NCBI RefSeq assembly: GCF_001613085.1
Contig: NZ_BDBR01000023.1
Span: 105,849 to 169,848, forward strand
Direction: 5' to 3'
From: Nocardia salmonicida NBRC 13393
GTDB lineage: Bacteria > Actinomycetota > Actinomycetes > Mycobacteriales > Mycobacteriaceae
DNA length: 64,000 bases
The translations under genes and the position numbers were made by a program. Below, piece after piece: positions 18,254-26,961 of the stretch. The notes under the pieces are model-generated. The model ran no database searches. It was given only the letters and a program-made list of their open reading frames with translations, and was not told the origin of the DNA. Position 1 is the stretch's first letter, and the number at the start of each line of letters is the position of its first letter.

Positions 18254-18849
18254 GACCGGTTCACCTCGTGACGAATGCATGCCGAAGCGGCGGAAGGGTG
18301 GGATTCGGGAGAACACCGCACTGTGTCACCTGATGCGTCGAACTTCGGCGGTAATACATTTCCGTGAAGCCTCGGCGTGAGTGATCGTATATGTGATTCT
18401 GCTGAGAGGAAGACGGTGACGGGCACCACGGTTTCACTGAACAAAAGTCTGTCGCCTGCTGTTTTATGTCATCGCGTGACGGGTTCTCTTGTCGTGCTTC
18501 AGTGTTGGAAGTAGGCGCATTCGGGTACGTGATTGTCTCCAGATATTTTGTTCATTCCGGATGAGATGATCCTTGTATGCACGATCACACTCGCGGGGGC
18601 GGTCGTCCGAGTTTGTTTCCCTTGCGTTCACCTGCCGCGATTCATATATGTCGTTCGTTATATGACGATCGGTGCACCCGCGGATTGTCGGCCGGATATA
18701 TCCGTGGCGCGGAGGTCGGTGACCGGTATGGGGTCGTTGTCGGAAACCAGTGCGGGCGTCGTCATCTGTCTGTTATCACAACGTTGCTCACTCGAGGCCG
18801 GTTGCTATGGTGAAGGCGCGAAGTGTTCGTCCGAATGTGAAGGAAGACA
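18254..18849. promoter_or_regulatory. AT-rich leader region of cassette 1, with inverted repeat at 18,642-18,665
   Basis: This stretch of about 600 bases is clearly richer in A and T than its surroundings and holds no convincing gene. It should carry the leftward promoter of cassette 1 and the rightward promoter of the small gene at 18,850. A 7-base inverted repeat, TCATATA and TATATGA with 10 bases between, is seen at 18,642-18,665 and may bind a regulator. Confidence 0.45.
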
Positions 18850-18951
18850 ATGGGAAGCACTGTCCTCGACATCATGGCGTTGGTCCTCAACCGCGTCACC
18901 GAGTTCTGGAACTGGATGGCGACCGGATCGTCGGGATTCCCGCCACTGTGA
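18850..18951 (+). CDS. 33-residue amphipathic peptide, unknown
   Basis: A short frame with ATG at 18,850 follows a good ribosome site (AAGGAAG) and is followed 25 bases after its stop by a hairpin that looks like a terminator, so it forms a complete single-gene unit. The peptide begins MGSTVLDIMALVLNRVTEFW and then has GSSGFPPL at its end. The first 24 residues can form an amphipathic or membrane helix with three Trp/Phe residues near its end. It might be a small membrane-active or pore peptide, or a leader. No homologue is known to me. It lies divergent from cassette 1. Confidence 0.5.
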   Translation: MGSTVLDIMALVLNRVTEFWNWMATGSSGFPPL

Positions 18952-18976
18952 TCGGCTGAGATCACGCTGTTTCTGT

Positions 18977-19011
18977 GAAACCCCTGGAGGCCGTTGGCTT
19001 TCGGGGGTTTC
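18977..19011 (+). terminator. hairpin after the 33-residue peptide gene
   Basis: The stem GAAACCCC and GGGGTTTC (8 base pairs) encloses 19 bases. It stands 25 bases after the peptide stop and before the next gene, as expected for a terminator, without a T run. Confidence 0.55.
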
Positions 19012-19050
19012 GCCGTTCCTCGGCGGGCGAGCCGATCGTAGAGTGGGCTG

Positions 19051-19626
19051 ATGACGACGGTGGGGACGCGCACGACAGATCAGGCGCCACGGCGATGGTC
19101 GGTGGCAATGTGGGTCACCACCGGGTTCGCGACGGTGGCGATCGCGGTGACGCTCGTGGTCGATGCCACCCACATCGACCTTCTCGGCTGGGTTGTCGCG
19201 GTAGTGATGCTGCTGGCCTGCGGGGTGTCCTGGATGATCCTGGCGCCGATCGGGTGTGCTCGGTATCGGGAGTATCGGGCCGTCGTCGTCGCCCCGGTGG
19301 TGGTGATCGTCGGGCTGGGCCTGGTGTGGTTCGGGGTACCGGACAAAGTGGGATGGTGGCTGTCATCGGCGGCGATGACCGATGCCGCGCGGAATTGCCG
19401 GGAATCGGAGGGTCAGTGGTTCGGTGTCATTCGGGCCACTGGCGTCAGGCCCGACGACGGGGGATGCCAGTTCACTATCGATGACATGGCGATTGTCGGC
19501 GGTTTGGCCTACTTTCCGCCGGGAACTCCGCCGCCGGATCACGGCGGTGCGGGATATCAGCCCGTCTATACGCCCTATGACGGAAATTGGTACCGATTCG
19601 CGGTGACGCTGCACGAGCACCCCTGA
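19051..19626 (+). CDS. membrane protein of unknown function
   Basis: The 191-residue protein has three hydrophobic helices in its first half (about residues 18-40, 44-66 and 73-94) and a polar, probably extracytoplasmic, second half with two cysteines (in NCRES and GGCQF) that could form a disulfide. I do not recognise the family. It stands alone between a terminator-like hairpin and an NTF2-like gene. Confidence 0.65.
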   Translation: MTTVGTRTTDQAPRRWSVAMWVTTGFATVAIAVTLVVDATHIDLLGWVVAVVMLLACGVSWMILAPIGCARYREYRAVVVAPVVVIVGLGLVWFGVPDKVGWWLSSAAMTDAARNCRESEGQWFGVIRATGVRPDDGGCQFTIDDMAIVGGLAYFPPGTPPPDHGGAGYQPVYTPYDGNWYRFAVTLHEHP

Positions 19627-19704
19627 CCGCCGTGCCGCGTGCCCGATTCGTGTCGTACCCCGGCGTTACCGTTGTCGCACAACCCGAGTCGAGGGAGGGT
19701 GGCG

Positions 19705-20106
19705 ATGGCCGAGAATGTGCGAGAACGTGCGCAGCGCCCGGAAGATCTGAGCCGGCTGGTGGTCGAGCGATTGAACGCCGGTGATGTGGACGGACTCGTC
19801 GAGCTGTACGAGTCCGACGCGGTGCTCGCACTGCCGGATGGGGTCGTCGCGACCGGGGTGGACGAGATCAGGGCAGCCTATACGCGACTGGTCGCCGATC
19901 GACCCGTGTTCCAACCCGGTCACCAGGCGCCCGCCTTACTCGCGGGTGATCTGGCGCTGACATCGTCGCGTCTGCCCGGTGGCCCCGGCGCGACCGTGGA
20001 GGTGGCACGCAGGCAGCCCGACGGCAGCTGGCGCTGGATCCTCGATCAACCGAACGCGCCCTGGGTGGTCAGTGCACCGGCAGTTCGGTCGAACGTGCCC
20101 GGCTGA
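19705..20106 (+). CDS. SnoaL / DUF4440-like NTF2-fold protein
   Basis: This protein of 133 residues has the pattern of small NTF2-like domains: a helix LSRLVVERLNAGDVDGLVELYESDAVLALPDG, then beta strands and the final DGSWRWILDQPN that closes the cone. Members are enzymes (isomerases, hydrolases) or ligand-binding modules. The ATG at 19,705 follows a GGGAGGGT ribosome site; the frame extends upstream, but that part is not needed by the fold. Its stop is immediately next to the stop of the convergent lipoprotein gene. Confidence 0.72.
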   Translation: MAENVRERAQRPEDLSRLVVERLNAGDVDGLVELYESDAVLALPDGVVATGVDEIRAAYTRLVADRPVFQPGHQAPALLAGDLALTSSRLPGGPGATVEVARRQPDGSWRWILDQPNAPWVVSAPAVRSNVPG

Positions 20107-20448
20107 TCAGTTCGGGTTCAGGCCGGTGGCGAAGACGACGACGACCTTGTCGTCGGTCACCTCGCTGACGCGAACATCGGTGCCGTTGCTGGCCTGGGAC
20201 TGGCCGACCGGAACCGTGATCTGCTGGCCGCCGACGCTCAGGGTGACCATGTCACCGTTCACGGCGACGAGTTCGGCGTCGATACCGAGGATCGAGGCCT
20301 TGGCGCTCACGCCCCGGTCGAAGGTGACGGTGCAGCCGCTCACGGTGCATTCGGAGGTGGTGCCGGGTCCGGTCATGGTGCACGCGGAAACGGCGAGAGG
20401 AAGCAGGAGGGCGAACGCGGAAAGCGTGATCAGCCGACGAACGGGCAT
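20107..20448 (-). CDS. small lipoprotein, unknown
   Basis: The 113-residue precursor has a signal peptide with the lipobox LAVSAC, so after processing a cysteine near residue 23 would carry the lipid anchor. The mature part has two further cysteines close together (SECTVSGC) and a beta-rich body. It is expected on the outer side of the cell membrane. No function is known. The ATG at 20,448 is chosen because it begins the signal peptide. Confidence 0.7.
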   Translation of the reverse strand: MPVRRLITLSAFALLLPLAVSACTMTGPGTTSECTVSGCTVTFDRGVSAKASILGIDAELVAVNGDMVTLSVGGQQITVPVGQSQASNGTDVRVSEVTDDKVVVVFATGLNPN

Positions 20449-20591
20449 GGCAGTCAGTGTAGTGCGTCGAAGGCGCAACGGAACGGTCTCGCCAGGTTGC
20501 TCGCCGATCACACCGGGAATACCGTCGCTGTGAGGTAGCCGGCATCGCATCGATGCCGATCGTGCCGGGCGAGATCGGGAGGTTGCGCACC

Positions 20592-21311
20592 ATGATCGCG
20601 AGCGAGATGACCGTTGCCAGCCGCTGGTGGTGGCGTCCGGGGTGGACACCGGGTCGTTCGTTCTACAACTGGCAGATCACGCCGAGCCAGCCGGTCGCCG
20701 ACAAACTGCTCGAGATCTTCGCGCCCACTCTCTCGCGCTTGCCCGGCCTCGAACAGGTCGACGCCGCGCGGCTGCGGATCGGTGTGCAGGGCATCGGGTT
20801 CGCCGACGGGGTCAAAGGGGTGCACCTGGCGGCCCTGGTGGCAGGCGCACGCGATCTCCTCGCCCAGCTCGCGCCGTTCCAACTCGCGTTCGGACCGCCG
20901 GAGGTCACCGCCGAATCGATCCGATTGCCCATCACCGTCTCGGACGACCTGCTCCGGGTGCGGGCGGACCTGACCGACGCGCTGACCGAGGTGTGGATCC
21001 GGGAACGGATCCCCGACTACGGTGAGCCGCTGCGCCCCTACCTGGCGCTGGCCCACGCGACCCACCCGACACCGATGCGCGAGATCCGCACCGCGCTCGC
21101 CGAGGACGGGTTGGACGACTTCGCCCTCGACGACACGGTCTCCGCGGTCTCGATGGTCGAATTGCAGTGCGAGGACGGACGATACGACTGGTCCGATGTC
21201 AGCACCGCCGGCCTACTGCGTGAACCGGACCCGGTCGTCGAACAGAGCGTGTTCGACGACCCGCTGTTCGGCCCGCTGCGACACCCGATGCCGCCTACGC
21301 TCAGGGATTGA
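20592..21311 (+). CDS. 2H phosphoesterase (LigT-like) family member with degenerate active site
   Basis: The 239-residue protein has the layout of bacterial 2'-5' RNA ligase-like proteins: an N-terminal WQITPS segment, a middle strand LRIGVQGIGF and a later strand LRPYLALAHAT. In active members both strands carry HxT or HxS. Here the first reads RIG and the second YLA, so both catalytic histidines seem to be absent. It may bind RNA or nucleotides without cleaving them. The ATG at 20,592 is chosen because GGGAGG lies 8 bases before it. The end overlaps the convergent ferredoxin gene by 11 bases. Confidence 0.6.
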   Translation: MIASEMTVASRWWWRPGWTPGRSFYNWQITPSQPVADKLLEIFAPTLSRLPGLEQVDAARLRIGVQGIGFADGVKGVHLAALVAGARDLLAQLAPFQLAFGPPEVTAESIRLPITVSDDLLRVRADLTDALTEVWIRERIPDYGEPLRPYLALAHATHPTPMREIRTALAEDGLDDFALDDTVSAVSMVELQCEDGRYDWSDVSTAGLLREPDPVVEQSVFDDPLFGPLRHPMPPTLRD

Positions 21312-21639
21312 GCCGCGGCGGCGGCGCCCCGTGCGGGAGTCGCGGCCCCACCGCGACCTGGGCGCCCGCGGTGCGCCCGTGCCCCCAACCGAGCTTCTCG
21401 CGATATCGGCCGATGTGCTCGGTGGGAACCGCCGCGTCCGGCGGCAGCGGCGTGACCTCGGGCGCGACGTAGAGGGCATCGGTCGGGCAGTACGCCTCGC
21501 ACATGAAGCAGGTCTGGCAGTCCGATTGCCGTGCGATAACCGGGATCCCGCCGTCGACGCGATCGAAGACATTGGTGGGGCAGGCCGTCACGCATTTGTC
21601 GCAGCCGATGCAGTCCTGCGCACGCAGCAGTTCGATCAC
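21301..21639 (-). CDS. two-cluster 4Fe-4S ferredoxin
   Basis: The 112-residue protein has two classic cluster motifs, CIGCDKCVTACP near residue 11 and CQTCFMCEAYCP near 42, so it should hold two 4Fe-4S clusters. A proline-rich tail of about 55 residues follows. It would carry electrons for an oxidoreductase that is not evident next door. The GTG start overlaps the stop of a small upstream frame (GTGA), suggesting coupled translation; the frame is open for 16 more codons upstream. Confidence 0.8.
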   Translation of the reverse strand: MIELLRAQDCIGCDKCVTACPTNVFDRVDGGIPVIARQSDCQTCFMCEAYCPTDALYVAPEVTPLPPDAAVPTEHIGRYREKLGWGHGRTAGAQVAVGPRLPHGAPPPRLNP

Positions 21640-21764
21640 GACGCCACCGCCAGACCCGAGTTGCGGGTGCTCGCCGAACCGACCCACGGCTCGTCGAGCC
21701 CACCCGAATGCAGGTGGTGATGCTGGGCCGGATCGAGGTCGGGATGATCGGCGCGTTTGCTCAT
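21636..21764 (-). CDS. small frame upstream of ferredoxin
   Basis: A 42-residue frame starts with ATG at 21,764 and ends within the ferredoxin start (GTGA overlap). It is polar and histidine-rich at residues 15-18 (HHHLH). It could be a real partner peptide or a leader that sets ferredoxin translation. No family is recognised. Confidence 0.4.
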   Translation of the reverse strand: MSKRADHPDLDPAQHHHLHSGGLDEPWVGSASTRNSGLAVAS

Positions 21765-21902
21765 CCCACGAGTCTCGGTGCGCGCCCGCTCAGCTAAGTG
21801 ATTCTGTCCGCCGACGGCGGGCGCGTCGATCGAATTGCAGCGATGCGATCGGTGGTGCACTGCCCAGCCGGGCGCGCGGACCCGACAACGGGAGTTCGCA
21901 GG

Positions 21903-22064
21903 TCAGGCGTCGGATTCGTCGTCGGTCGGGTGCGGGGTGGTAGTGCCGGACAGGCGGATGACGCCCGCCTCGAGGTCCAAGTCGAGGTGGGGTTGGCCGT
22001 TGGAGTCGCCGCTGCCTTCGTTCTGCAGCTTCTTACCTGGGAAGAGTTCGCCGATGATGCCCAC
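21903..22064 (-). CDS. small acidic protein, possibly conserved
   Basis: A 53-residue frame opens at a GTG (first base at 22,064). The start GIIGELFPGKKLQNEG and the middle QPHLDLDLEAGVIRL look like a genuine conserved small protein, and the end is acidic. No clear ribosome site is seen, which lowers confidence. Function unknown. Confidence 0.45.
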   Translation of the reverse strand: MGIIGELFPGKKLQNEGSGDSNGQPHLDLDLEAGVIRLSGTTTPHPTDDESDA

Positions 22065-22116
22065 GAGGTTCAGGATAGTCGCGGTAGCGACCTGGCCGCT
22101 CGGCCGTGCGGCTGGG

Positions 22117-23322
22117 TCACGGCCGCTGGTCTGCCGGGCTCGGTGCGCGAAGTTCGGCTTCGAGCATGGCGACGATGCGGTCGAGTAGGGCTTCGAGGCG
22201 GGACTCGATGCCCGCGCCGTTGCGTGCTGACACGGTCAGGTGGGTGTGGCCGTCGAATTCGGTCAGCCCGAACAGCAGGGGCATGGCGATGCTGTGCTGA
22301 GGCAGGACGAACAGTCCGGTCGGGCGGAAGCCGGGCACGGCGAGTTCCGCCGCGGTGAAGCGACCCATGTGGGACACGGTGGCCGAGGCCAGGTTTCGGC
22401 CGAGGCGGGCACCGAGCCAGTTCGTGGTGCGCAGCACGGCGCGGTTGATCGGGTCGGGTACGAGCGTGATGCGGGTGTTGGCGAGTTGATTCAGCTCACG
22501 CCGTTCGCGGAGTCCTGTCTTGATCTGGTCCTTGATCGCGGTCCAGTCGCGGCCGGGTTCGATATCGAGGAACAGCGGGAGCGCGAGGTTGGCGGTGGAA
22601 CGTAGCGCGGGGTCGTGGCGACGGAGGTCGACGGGCATCATGATGCGCGAGATGCCCGGGGTCTCGGCGGCCAGCAGGGCGCAGACGCGGGCGAGCGCGC
22701 CGGGCCCGGCGGCATCGATGCGCCGATGACGCAGCAGATGGGGTGCGAGATCGCGATGCTGCCTGCCTCGCCCGACGGCCGCGCGGTAGCGCGGGACCAT
22801 CGGCGTCGGCCTGCCCGGTGCGCCGACCCGCGCCACGAGTTCCTGGTCGGCGACCGGGTCTAGGTGGGGAACGAGGTCCTCGCCGCGCAGTGCGCGCAGC
22901 ACATTGGTCGCCCACGCGACCATGCCGACGCCGTCCATCACGCCGTGGAAGACCCGGAAGATCAGCGTCGTCGAGGCGCCGGTGAGCAACAGGACCTCGA
23001 CGGTGGTGTCGGGGGTCGGCCCGATCTCACCGGTGAGGACCGGGTCGGTCTCGAGCTCGGGGTAGCTCAGCCGGTGGTCGGATATCACCCGCACCGCCGG
23101 GGCGATCTCGCTGTCGATCCACTCGGCGCCGCGGCGCCGCAGTCGCGCGCCGGGAGTGACCGATGCGGCCGCCGATACCGCTGTGCGCAATGACTCCGGT
23201 TCTATGTTGCCCTCACCGGGAACGACCAGCTGCATGAGGAAGGGCGGCGCCAGCTCGCGCATCGGGAAATACATGCGCTCGGTAGTCGATACCGGGCGAC
23301 GAAAAACGTTGCTGCCGTTCAT
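22117..23322 (-). CDS. HxxxDG acyltransferase at the end of the beta-lactone operon
   Basis: The 401-residue enzyme has the condensation / alcohol acyltransferase fold with the catalytic box FHGVMDGVGM near residue 128 and a later conserved stretch SRIMMPVDLRRHDP near 230. It is only distantly like the four acyltransferases of the two flanking cassettes. It starts 34 bases after the OleD-like gene and reads in the same direction, so it is probably the last gene of that operon. A likely task is to acylate a hydroxyl on the beta-lactone lipid or on a glycosylated form of it. The substrate is not shown by the sequence. Confidence 0.75.
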   Translation of the reverse strand: MNGSNVFRRPVSTTERMYFPMRELAPPFLMQLVVPGEGNIEPESLRTAVSAAASVTPGARLRRRGAEWIDSEIAPAVRVISDHRLSYPELETDPVLTGEIGPTPDTTVEVLLLTGASTTLIFRVFHGVMDGVGMVAWATNVLRALRGEDLVPHLDPVADQELVARVGAPGRPTPMVPRYRAAVGRGRQHRDLAPHLLRHRRIDAAGPGALARVCALLAAETPGISRIMMPVDLRRHDPALRSTANLALPLFLDIEPGRDWTAIKDQIKTGLRERRELNQLANTRITLVPDPINRAVLRTTNWLGARLGRNLASATVSHMGRFTAAELAVPGFRPTGLFVLPQHSIAMPLLFGLTEFDGHTHLTVSARNGAGIESRLEALLDRIVAMLEAELRAPSPADQRP

Positions 23323-23356
23323 GATTACCTTCTGCGAGTCGGTCGTTGCGGGTGCG

Positions 23357-24400
23357 TTACTGCAGATCTTCGGCGAGCGCTTCGATGCCGCCTTGCTGGT
23401 CGAGCCACGTGAGGAAATCGGTGAGACCGGTGTCGCGATCCACGACGGGCGTGTAGCCGAGATCGCGGCGAGCCGCCCCGGTGTCGTAGGTGGCGGTGCG
23501 TGTCATCAAGGCGACCGCATAGCGCGACAGGGGAGGCGACCAGCGATTCGCGACCGCTGGTATGCGCCAGACGGTTTCGATGGCCGCGACCACGGCCGCC
23601 AGTACGCGAGGGTTCGGTCGGCGGGAAGGCGGCTGATACCCCAGCCGGGTAGCGACTTCGCCGAGGAATCCCCAGACGTCGGTCTTCTCGGCATCGGCGA
23701 CGAAGTAGGCCTTGCCGCCCACCGCGTCCGAGGTCAGCGCCAGTAGGCAGGCGTGCACGATATTGTCCACGTGGCACAGCGAGGCCTCGATGGTGCGACC
23801 GTAGGACAGGTCGGGCAGGGAGCCCGCGGCCGTCCGGTCGAGCAGCCGAACGATCGGTCCCGATCGGTCCCCGGCGCCCCAGATCGCTCTCGGGCGTAGC
23901 GCCACCGTCGTGAATTCCGGTGTGTCAGCGGCAAGTACGGCACGCTCGGCCACGGCCTTGGTTTCGGAGTAGTGGTTGAGGTAGCGGCTCGGATACGGCA
24001 GCGATTCGTCGACGTCGACCTGATCGCCGCCGTCTCGCTCCATCAGGGCACTCGGACTCGACATGAAGACGAACCGGCCGGCGCCACCACGTCGTGCCGC
24101 GTCGAGCAGCAGTTCGGTGGCACGGACGTTCTCGGTCCAGAAGCGGTCTCTGGTGCCGCGTTCGTCGACCCGCGCGGCGCTGTGGATCACCACGTCCATC
24201 CCGCTGGTGGCTCTGCTCAGCGAGGCCGCGTCGGCGAGATCGCCGTAGACGACCGTGACGCGCGCCGCGGCGGGGCCGAGATCGTCGAGAATGCTGGTGC
24301 GCCGGACCAGGATCGAGACATCGTGGGTGCCCTCGGCGATCAGCGCGCGCACGATGGCGCCGCCGAGGAATCCGGACGCGCCGGTGACCAGGATCTTCAT
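23357..24400 (-). CDS. nltD: OleD/NltD-like NAD(P)-dependent reductase of the 3-beta-HSD family
   Basis: The 347-residue protein is an extended short-chain dehydrogenase with the Rossmann motif GASGFLGG at residue 7, a conserved serine in FMSSPSA, and the catalytic pair YSETK near residue 148. In Ole-type pathways OleD reduces the 2-alkyl-3-keto acid made by OleA to the 3-hydroxy acid; the nocardiolactone homologue is NltD. The ATG overlaps the stop of the synthetase gene (ATGA). The reading frame stays open far upstream, but that part is the shadow of the synthetase. Assignment rests on family and operon order. Confidence 0.82.
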   Translation of the reverse strand: MKILVTGASGFLGGAIVRALIAEGTHDVSILVRRTSILDDLGPAAARVTVVYGDLADAASLSRATSGMDVVIHSAARVDERGTRDRFWTENVRATELLLDAARRGGAGRFVFMSSPSALMERDGGDQVDVDESLPYPSRYLNHYSETKAVAERAVLAADTPEFTTVALRPRAIWGAGDRSGPIVRLLDRTAAGSLPDLSYGRTIEASLCHVDNIVHACLLALTSDAVGGKAYFVADAEKTDVWGFLGEVATRLGYQPPSRRPNPRVLAAVVAAIETVWRIPAVANRWSPPLSRYAVALMTRTATYDTGAARRDLGYTPVVDRDTGLTDFLTWLDQQGGIEALAEDLQ

Positions 24401-26055
24401 CGTCGCGAATCCAGTTTCTTCGTGGCCCAGCGGGCGAGTTGTTCGCGGCCGATCTTGGCGTTGTGCCGGATATCGACCGGGAAGCGCGGGTGCACGAGGA
24501 ATTCGACGATCGGGACGAGCGTGTCGAATTCGGCGGCGCGGGTGCGCAATCGGGTGAGTGCGGCCGCCGCGTCGGCGCCGGGTTCGAGCTCGACACACAG
24601 CACCGGTCGCTGGGTGCCGGGGGCGCCGACGCCGACCAGTGCCGTGCGCGCGACTCCCGTCACCGCGTTGAAGACCTGTTCGACCTGCACGGTGAACATC
24701 GGGCCGCGCGCGGTGCTGATCCGCTGGCTCTTGCGTCCGCAGAACCAGATTCGCCCTTGCTCGTCGAGCCATCCCAGATCGCCGGTGCGATGCCAGATCT
24801 GCTCGCCGTCGGTGATCTTGCCCGCGGTGTTGGCATGCGCGGGCCAGTAGTAGCGCGTGCTCACATTCGGGCCGGCGACCACGATCTCGCCGACCTCCCG
24901 CGGGCCGAGTTGTTCGGTGTCGTCCCAGGTCGCGACCGGATCGTCGGTGATGGCGAGCAGCCGGACCCGTACTCGATCGGTGGGTCGACCGATGCAGGTG
25001 CCCTCGCCGCTCTTGGCTCGCTCGACCAGACCGGCGAGCAACTCCCGCGATTCGATGGTCGACATGGGCAAGGCCTCGGTCGAGCCGTATCCGGCGTAGA
25101 TCTCGACATCGGGACGCAAGACTTCCCGCAAGCCCGCGACACACCAGTGCGGAACGGGAGCACCACCGGAGAAGACGCTGGCCAGCGACTGCACGTCGAC
25201 CGGATGTGCGCGTAACCGTTCCAGCAAGGGAATGAGCACCGCGGGCGAGGCGAACATGGTGCGCACGCCGAAGCGCTGGATCGCATCGACCACGTGCGCT
25301 GGATCGGTCGAGCCGACCTTGCTCGGAATCAGCGGTGGCAACACGCATCGTGACCCGAGGAGCAGGTCGAGGACGCCGACCAGCGGCAGTGTCACCAGGG
25401 AGGTGTCCGGTGGCGTGCGCCCGCGGGCGGCGTGCACCTGTTCCACCATGGCGGCGAGATTGCCGTGGGTCAGCTCGACGGCTTTGGCAGGACCGGTACT
25501 GCCCGTGGTGAAGCCGATGATCAGCAACTCGTCCGGATCGGCGGCCACACGTTCGGGCAGAGCGCCGGTCGGGGTGCGGCGGTACGAGGCCAGCGTGGGT
25601 CCACCCCAGAACCAGCGGCGCCCCACGGTGAGGGTGGTGCGCACCCGCCGGAAGCTGCGCGGAAACAGCACCCGCAGAGCGTGCGCCTGCGGGATGCCGA
25701 TGAACGCCTCCGCTTCGACCGCACGCAGGCAGTGCACCATGCGACGCACGCCCATGCCCGGATCGATCACCACCGGTACGGCGCCGATCTTCAACAGCGC
25801 GAACAGGATCGCGTACAGCTCCGGGCTCGGCAGCACGAGCACGATCGTGCGGGTGCCGCTGCCGACCCCGGAGTCGGTGAGATGTTCGGCGATGGCGTCT
25901 GACCAGCGATCGAGCTCGCGATAAGTGATGCTGCGGTACTCGGGTAGCCCGTCGGCGGTCGAACCGTCGGGATGGATGACCGCCTCGCGGTCGGGCTCCT
26001 CGCGGGCGAGTTCCCGGAATCGGTCGATGGTCTGCCAGTAGGTGGCCGTCCTCAC
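24397..26055 (-). CDS. nltC: beta-lactone synthetase, OleC/NltC-like ANL-family enzyme
   Basis: The 552-residue enzyme is of the acyl-adenylate-forming superfamily. Seen: the P-loop-like TTGSTGPAKAVELTHGN near residue 190, GYGSTEALPMS near 320, and TGDLGWLDEQGRIWFCGRK near 440 with a C-terminal domain ending AKIGREQLARWA. OleC-type members use ATP to turn a 2-alkyl-3-hydroxy acid into a cis-beta-lactone rather than a CoA ester. Its place between OleA-like and OleD-like genes supports this over an ordinary fatty acyl-CoA ligase. The GTG start overlaps the preceding stop by 4 bases (GTGA). Confidence 0.84.
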   Translation of the reverse strand: MRTATYWQTIDRFRELAREEPDREAVIHPDGSTADGLPEYRSITYRELDRWSDAIAEHLTDSGVGSGTRTIVLVLPSPELYAILFALLKIGAVPVVIDPGMGVRRMVHCLRAVEAEAFIGIPQAHALRVLFPRSFRRVRTTLTVGRRWFWGGPTLASYRRTPTGALPERVAADPDELLIIGFTTGSTGPAKAVELTHGNLAAMVEQVHAARGRTPPDTSLVTLPLVGVLDLLLGSRCVLPPLIPSKVGSTDPAHVVDAIQRFGVRTMFASPAVLIPLLERLRAHPVDVQSLASVFSGGAPVPHWCVAGLREVLRPDVEIYAGYGSTEALPMSTIESRELLAGLVERAKSGEGTCIGRPTDRVRVRLLAITDDPVATWDDTEQLGPREVGEIVVAGPNVSTRYYWPAHANTAGKITDGEQIWHRTGDLGWLDEQGRIWFCGRKSQRISTARGPMFTVQVEQVFNAVTGVARTALVGVGAPGTQRPVLCVELEPGADAAAALTRLRTRAAEFDTLVPIVEFLVHPRFPVDIRHNAKIGREQLARWATKKLDSRR

Positions 26056-26951
26056 GCGGTGGTGTCCGCGGGAAGGCGGTACAGCGTCGCGGCCGCGGAC
26101 GGGCCCGCGCCCGCCGCGACGAACAGCACATGGGTGTAGCCGACGAGCGTGCCCTCGGCGCTCGCGCGCGCATAGGCCAGCGGTAGCGCGGCGGTGTGCG
26201 GGTCGCCGTCGGACAGGTCGGGCACCCGCACCGCGTCCTGGTCGATGCCGAGCGCGTCGGCGAGCCGCTTGGGGAAATGCGGGCTCGGGGTGGATGCGAT
26301 CAACGCGACGAAGGCGCCCTCGAAGTCGGCGAGCGCGGACCGCGCGACGTCGGTGGCGACCGTGAGGATTCGGTCCTCGTAGTCGGGTTCGCGTTCGACG
26401 GTCATCAGTGCGCGGCCGACGGTGCCCATGGCGGTGGTGTCGACATAGGCCTGTCCCGCTGGAGTGCCGGGCGCGGTGGCGGTGTGGACCGGACCGAAGC
26501 CCTCGGGGCCGTCCACCTGCTCGAGCAGCAGCGCGGCACCCGCGGTGGCGTAGGGGAATTCGGCGTCGGCGCTCGACCTCGTCATCGAGGGATGGGTGTC
26601 GCCCGCGACGATCAGGACGTGCTCGGTACTGCCGGTCGCCAGCACCGAGCCCGCCACCTGCACGGCATTGACGACGCCGACCGCGCCGTTCATCAGGTCG
26701 AAGGAGAATGTCCGCGGATCGGACCTGGTGTAGTCGAGCCCGACGCCCGCTGCCTTCTGGATCAGCGCGGCCACCGCCGGTTCGACGGTGTTCGAGTCGC
26801 GGAAGATGCCGGTATTGATCAGCACGCCGACCTGGTCGGGGCGGACACCGGCCTGTTCGAGGCACTGCCGGGCGGCGCGGCCGCTGTGTTCGACGACGCT
26901 GTGGGTGTCGGTGGATCTGCTGGTTCCGGTGGAACGGATACGGATGCCCAT
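26052..26951 (-). CDS. nltB: OleA-like thiolase partner without catalytic cysteine, NltB type
   Basis: The 299-residue protein has the thiolase fold of KAS III and OleA but is shorter. The position of the catalytic cysteine reads LMNGAVGVVNAVQ, with Ala in place of Cys after NG, and the usual His and Asn motifs are not seen. It therefore cannot load an acyl chain alone. It lies 10 bases after nltA and should form the second half of a heterodimer, the arrangement described for NltA and NltB of nocardiolactone. In OleA a glutamate from one subunit reaches into the active site of the other; a supporting role of that kind is probable here. Confidence 0.78.
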   Translation of the reverse strand: MGIRIRSTGTSRSTDTHSVVEHSGRAARQCLEQAGVRPDQVGVLINTGIFRDSNTVEPAVAALIQKAAGVGLDYTRSDPRTFSFDLMNGAVGVVNAVQVAGSVLATGSTEHVLIVAGDTHPSMTRSSADAEFPYATAGAALLLEQVDGPEGFGPVHTATAPGTPAGQAYVDTTAMGTVGRALMTVEREPDYEDRILTVATDVARSALADFEGAFVALIASTPSPHFPKRLADALGIDQDAVRVPDLSDGDPHTAALPLAYARASAEGTLVGYTHVLFVAAGAGPSAAATLYRLPADTTA

Positions 26952-26961
26952 GGCGAAAACC

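Noticed and set aside
24397..26055. Ordinary fatty acyl-CoA or acyl-AMP ligase (FadD)
   Set aside because: Sequence alone could allow it, but the OleA-OleA-OleC-OleD order and overlaps favour a beta-lactone synthetase.
24401..26173. In-frame extension that would make the NltD-like protein 938 residues long
   Set aside because: The extension is arginine-rich and overlaps the synthetase gene in another frame; the Rossmann motif starts right after the ATG at 24,400.
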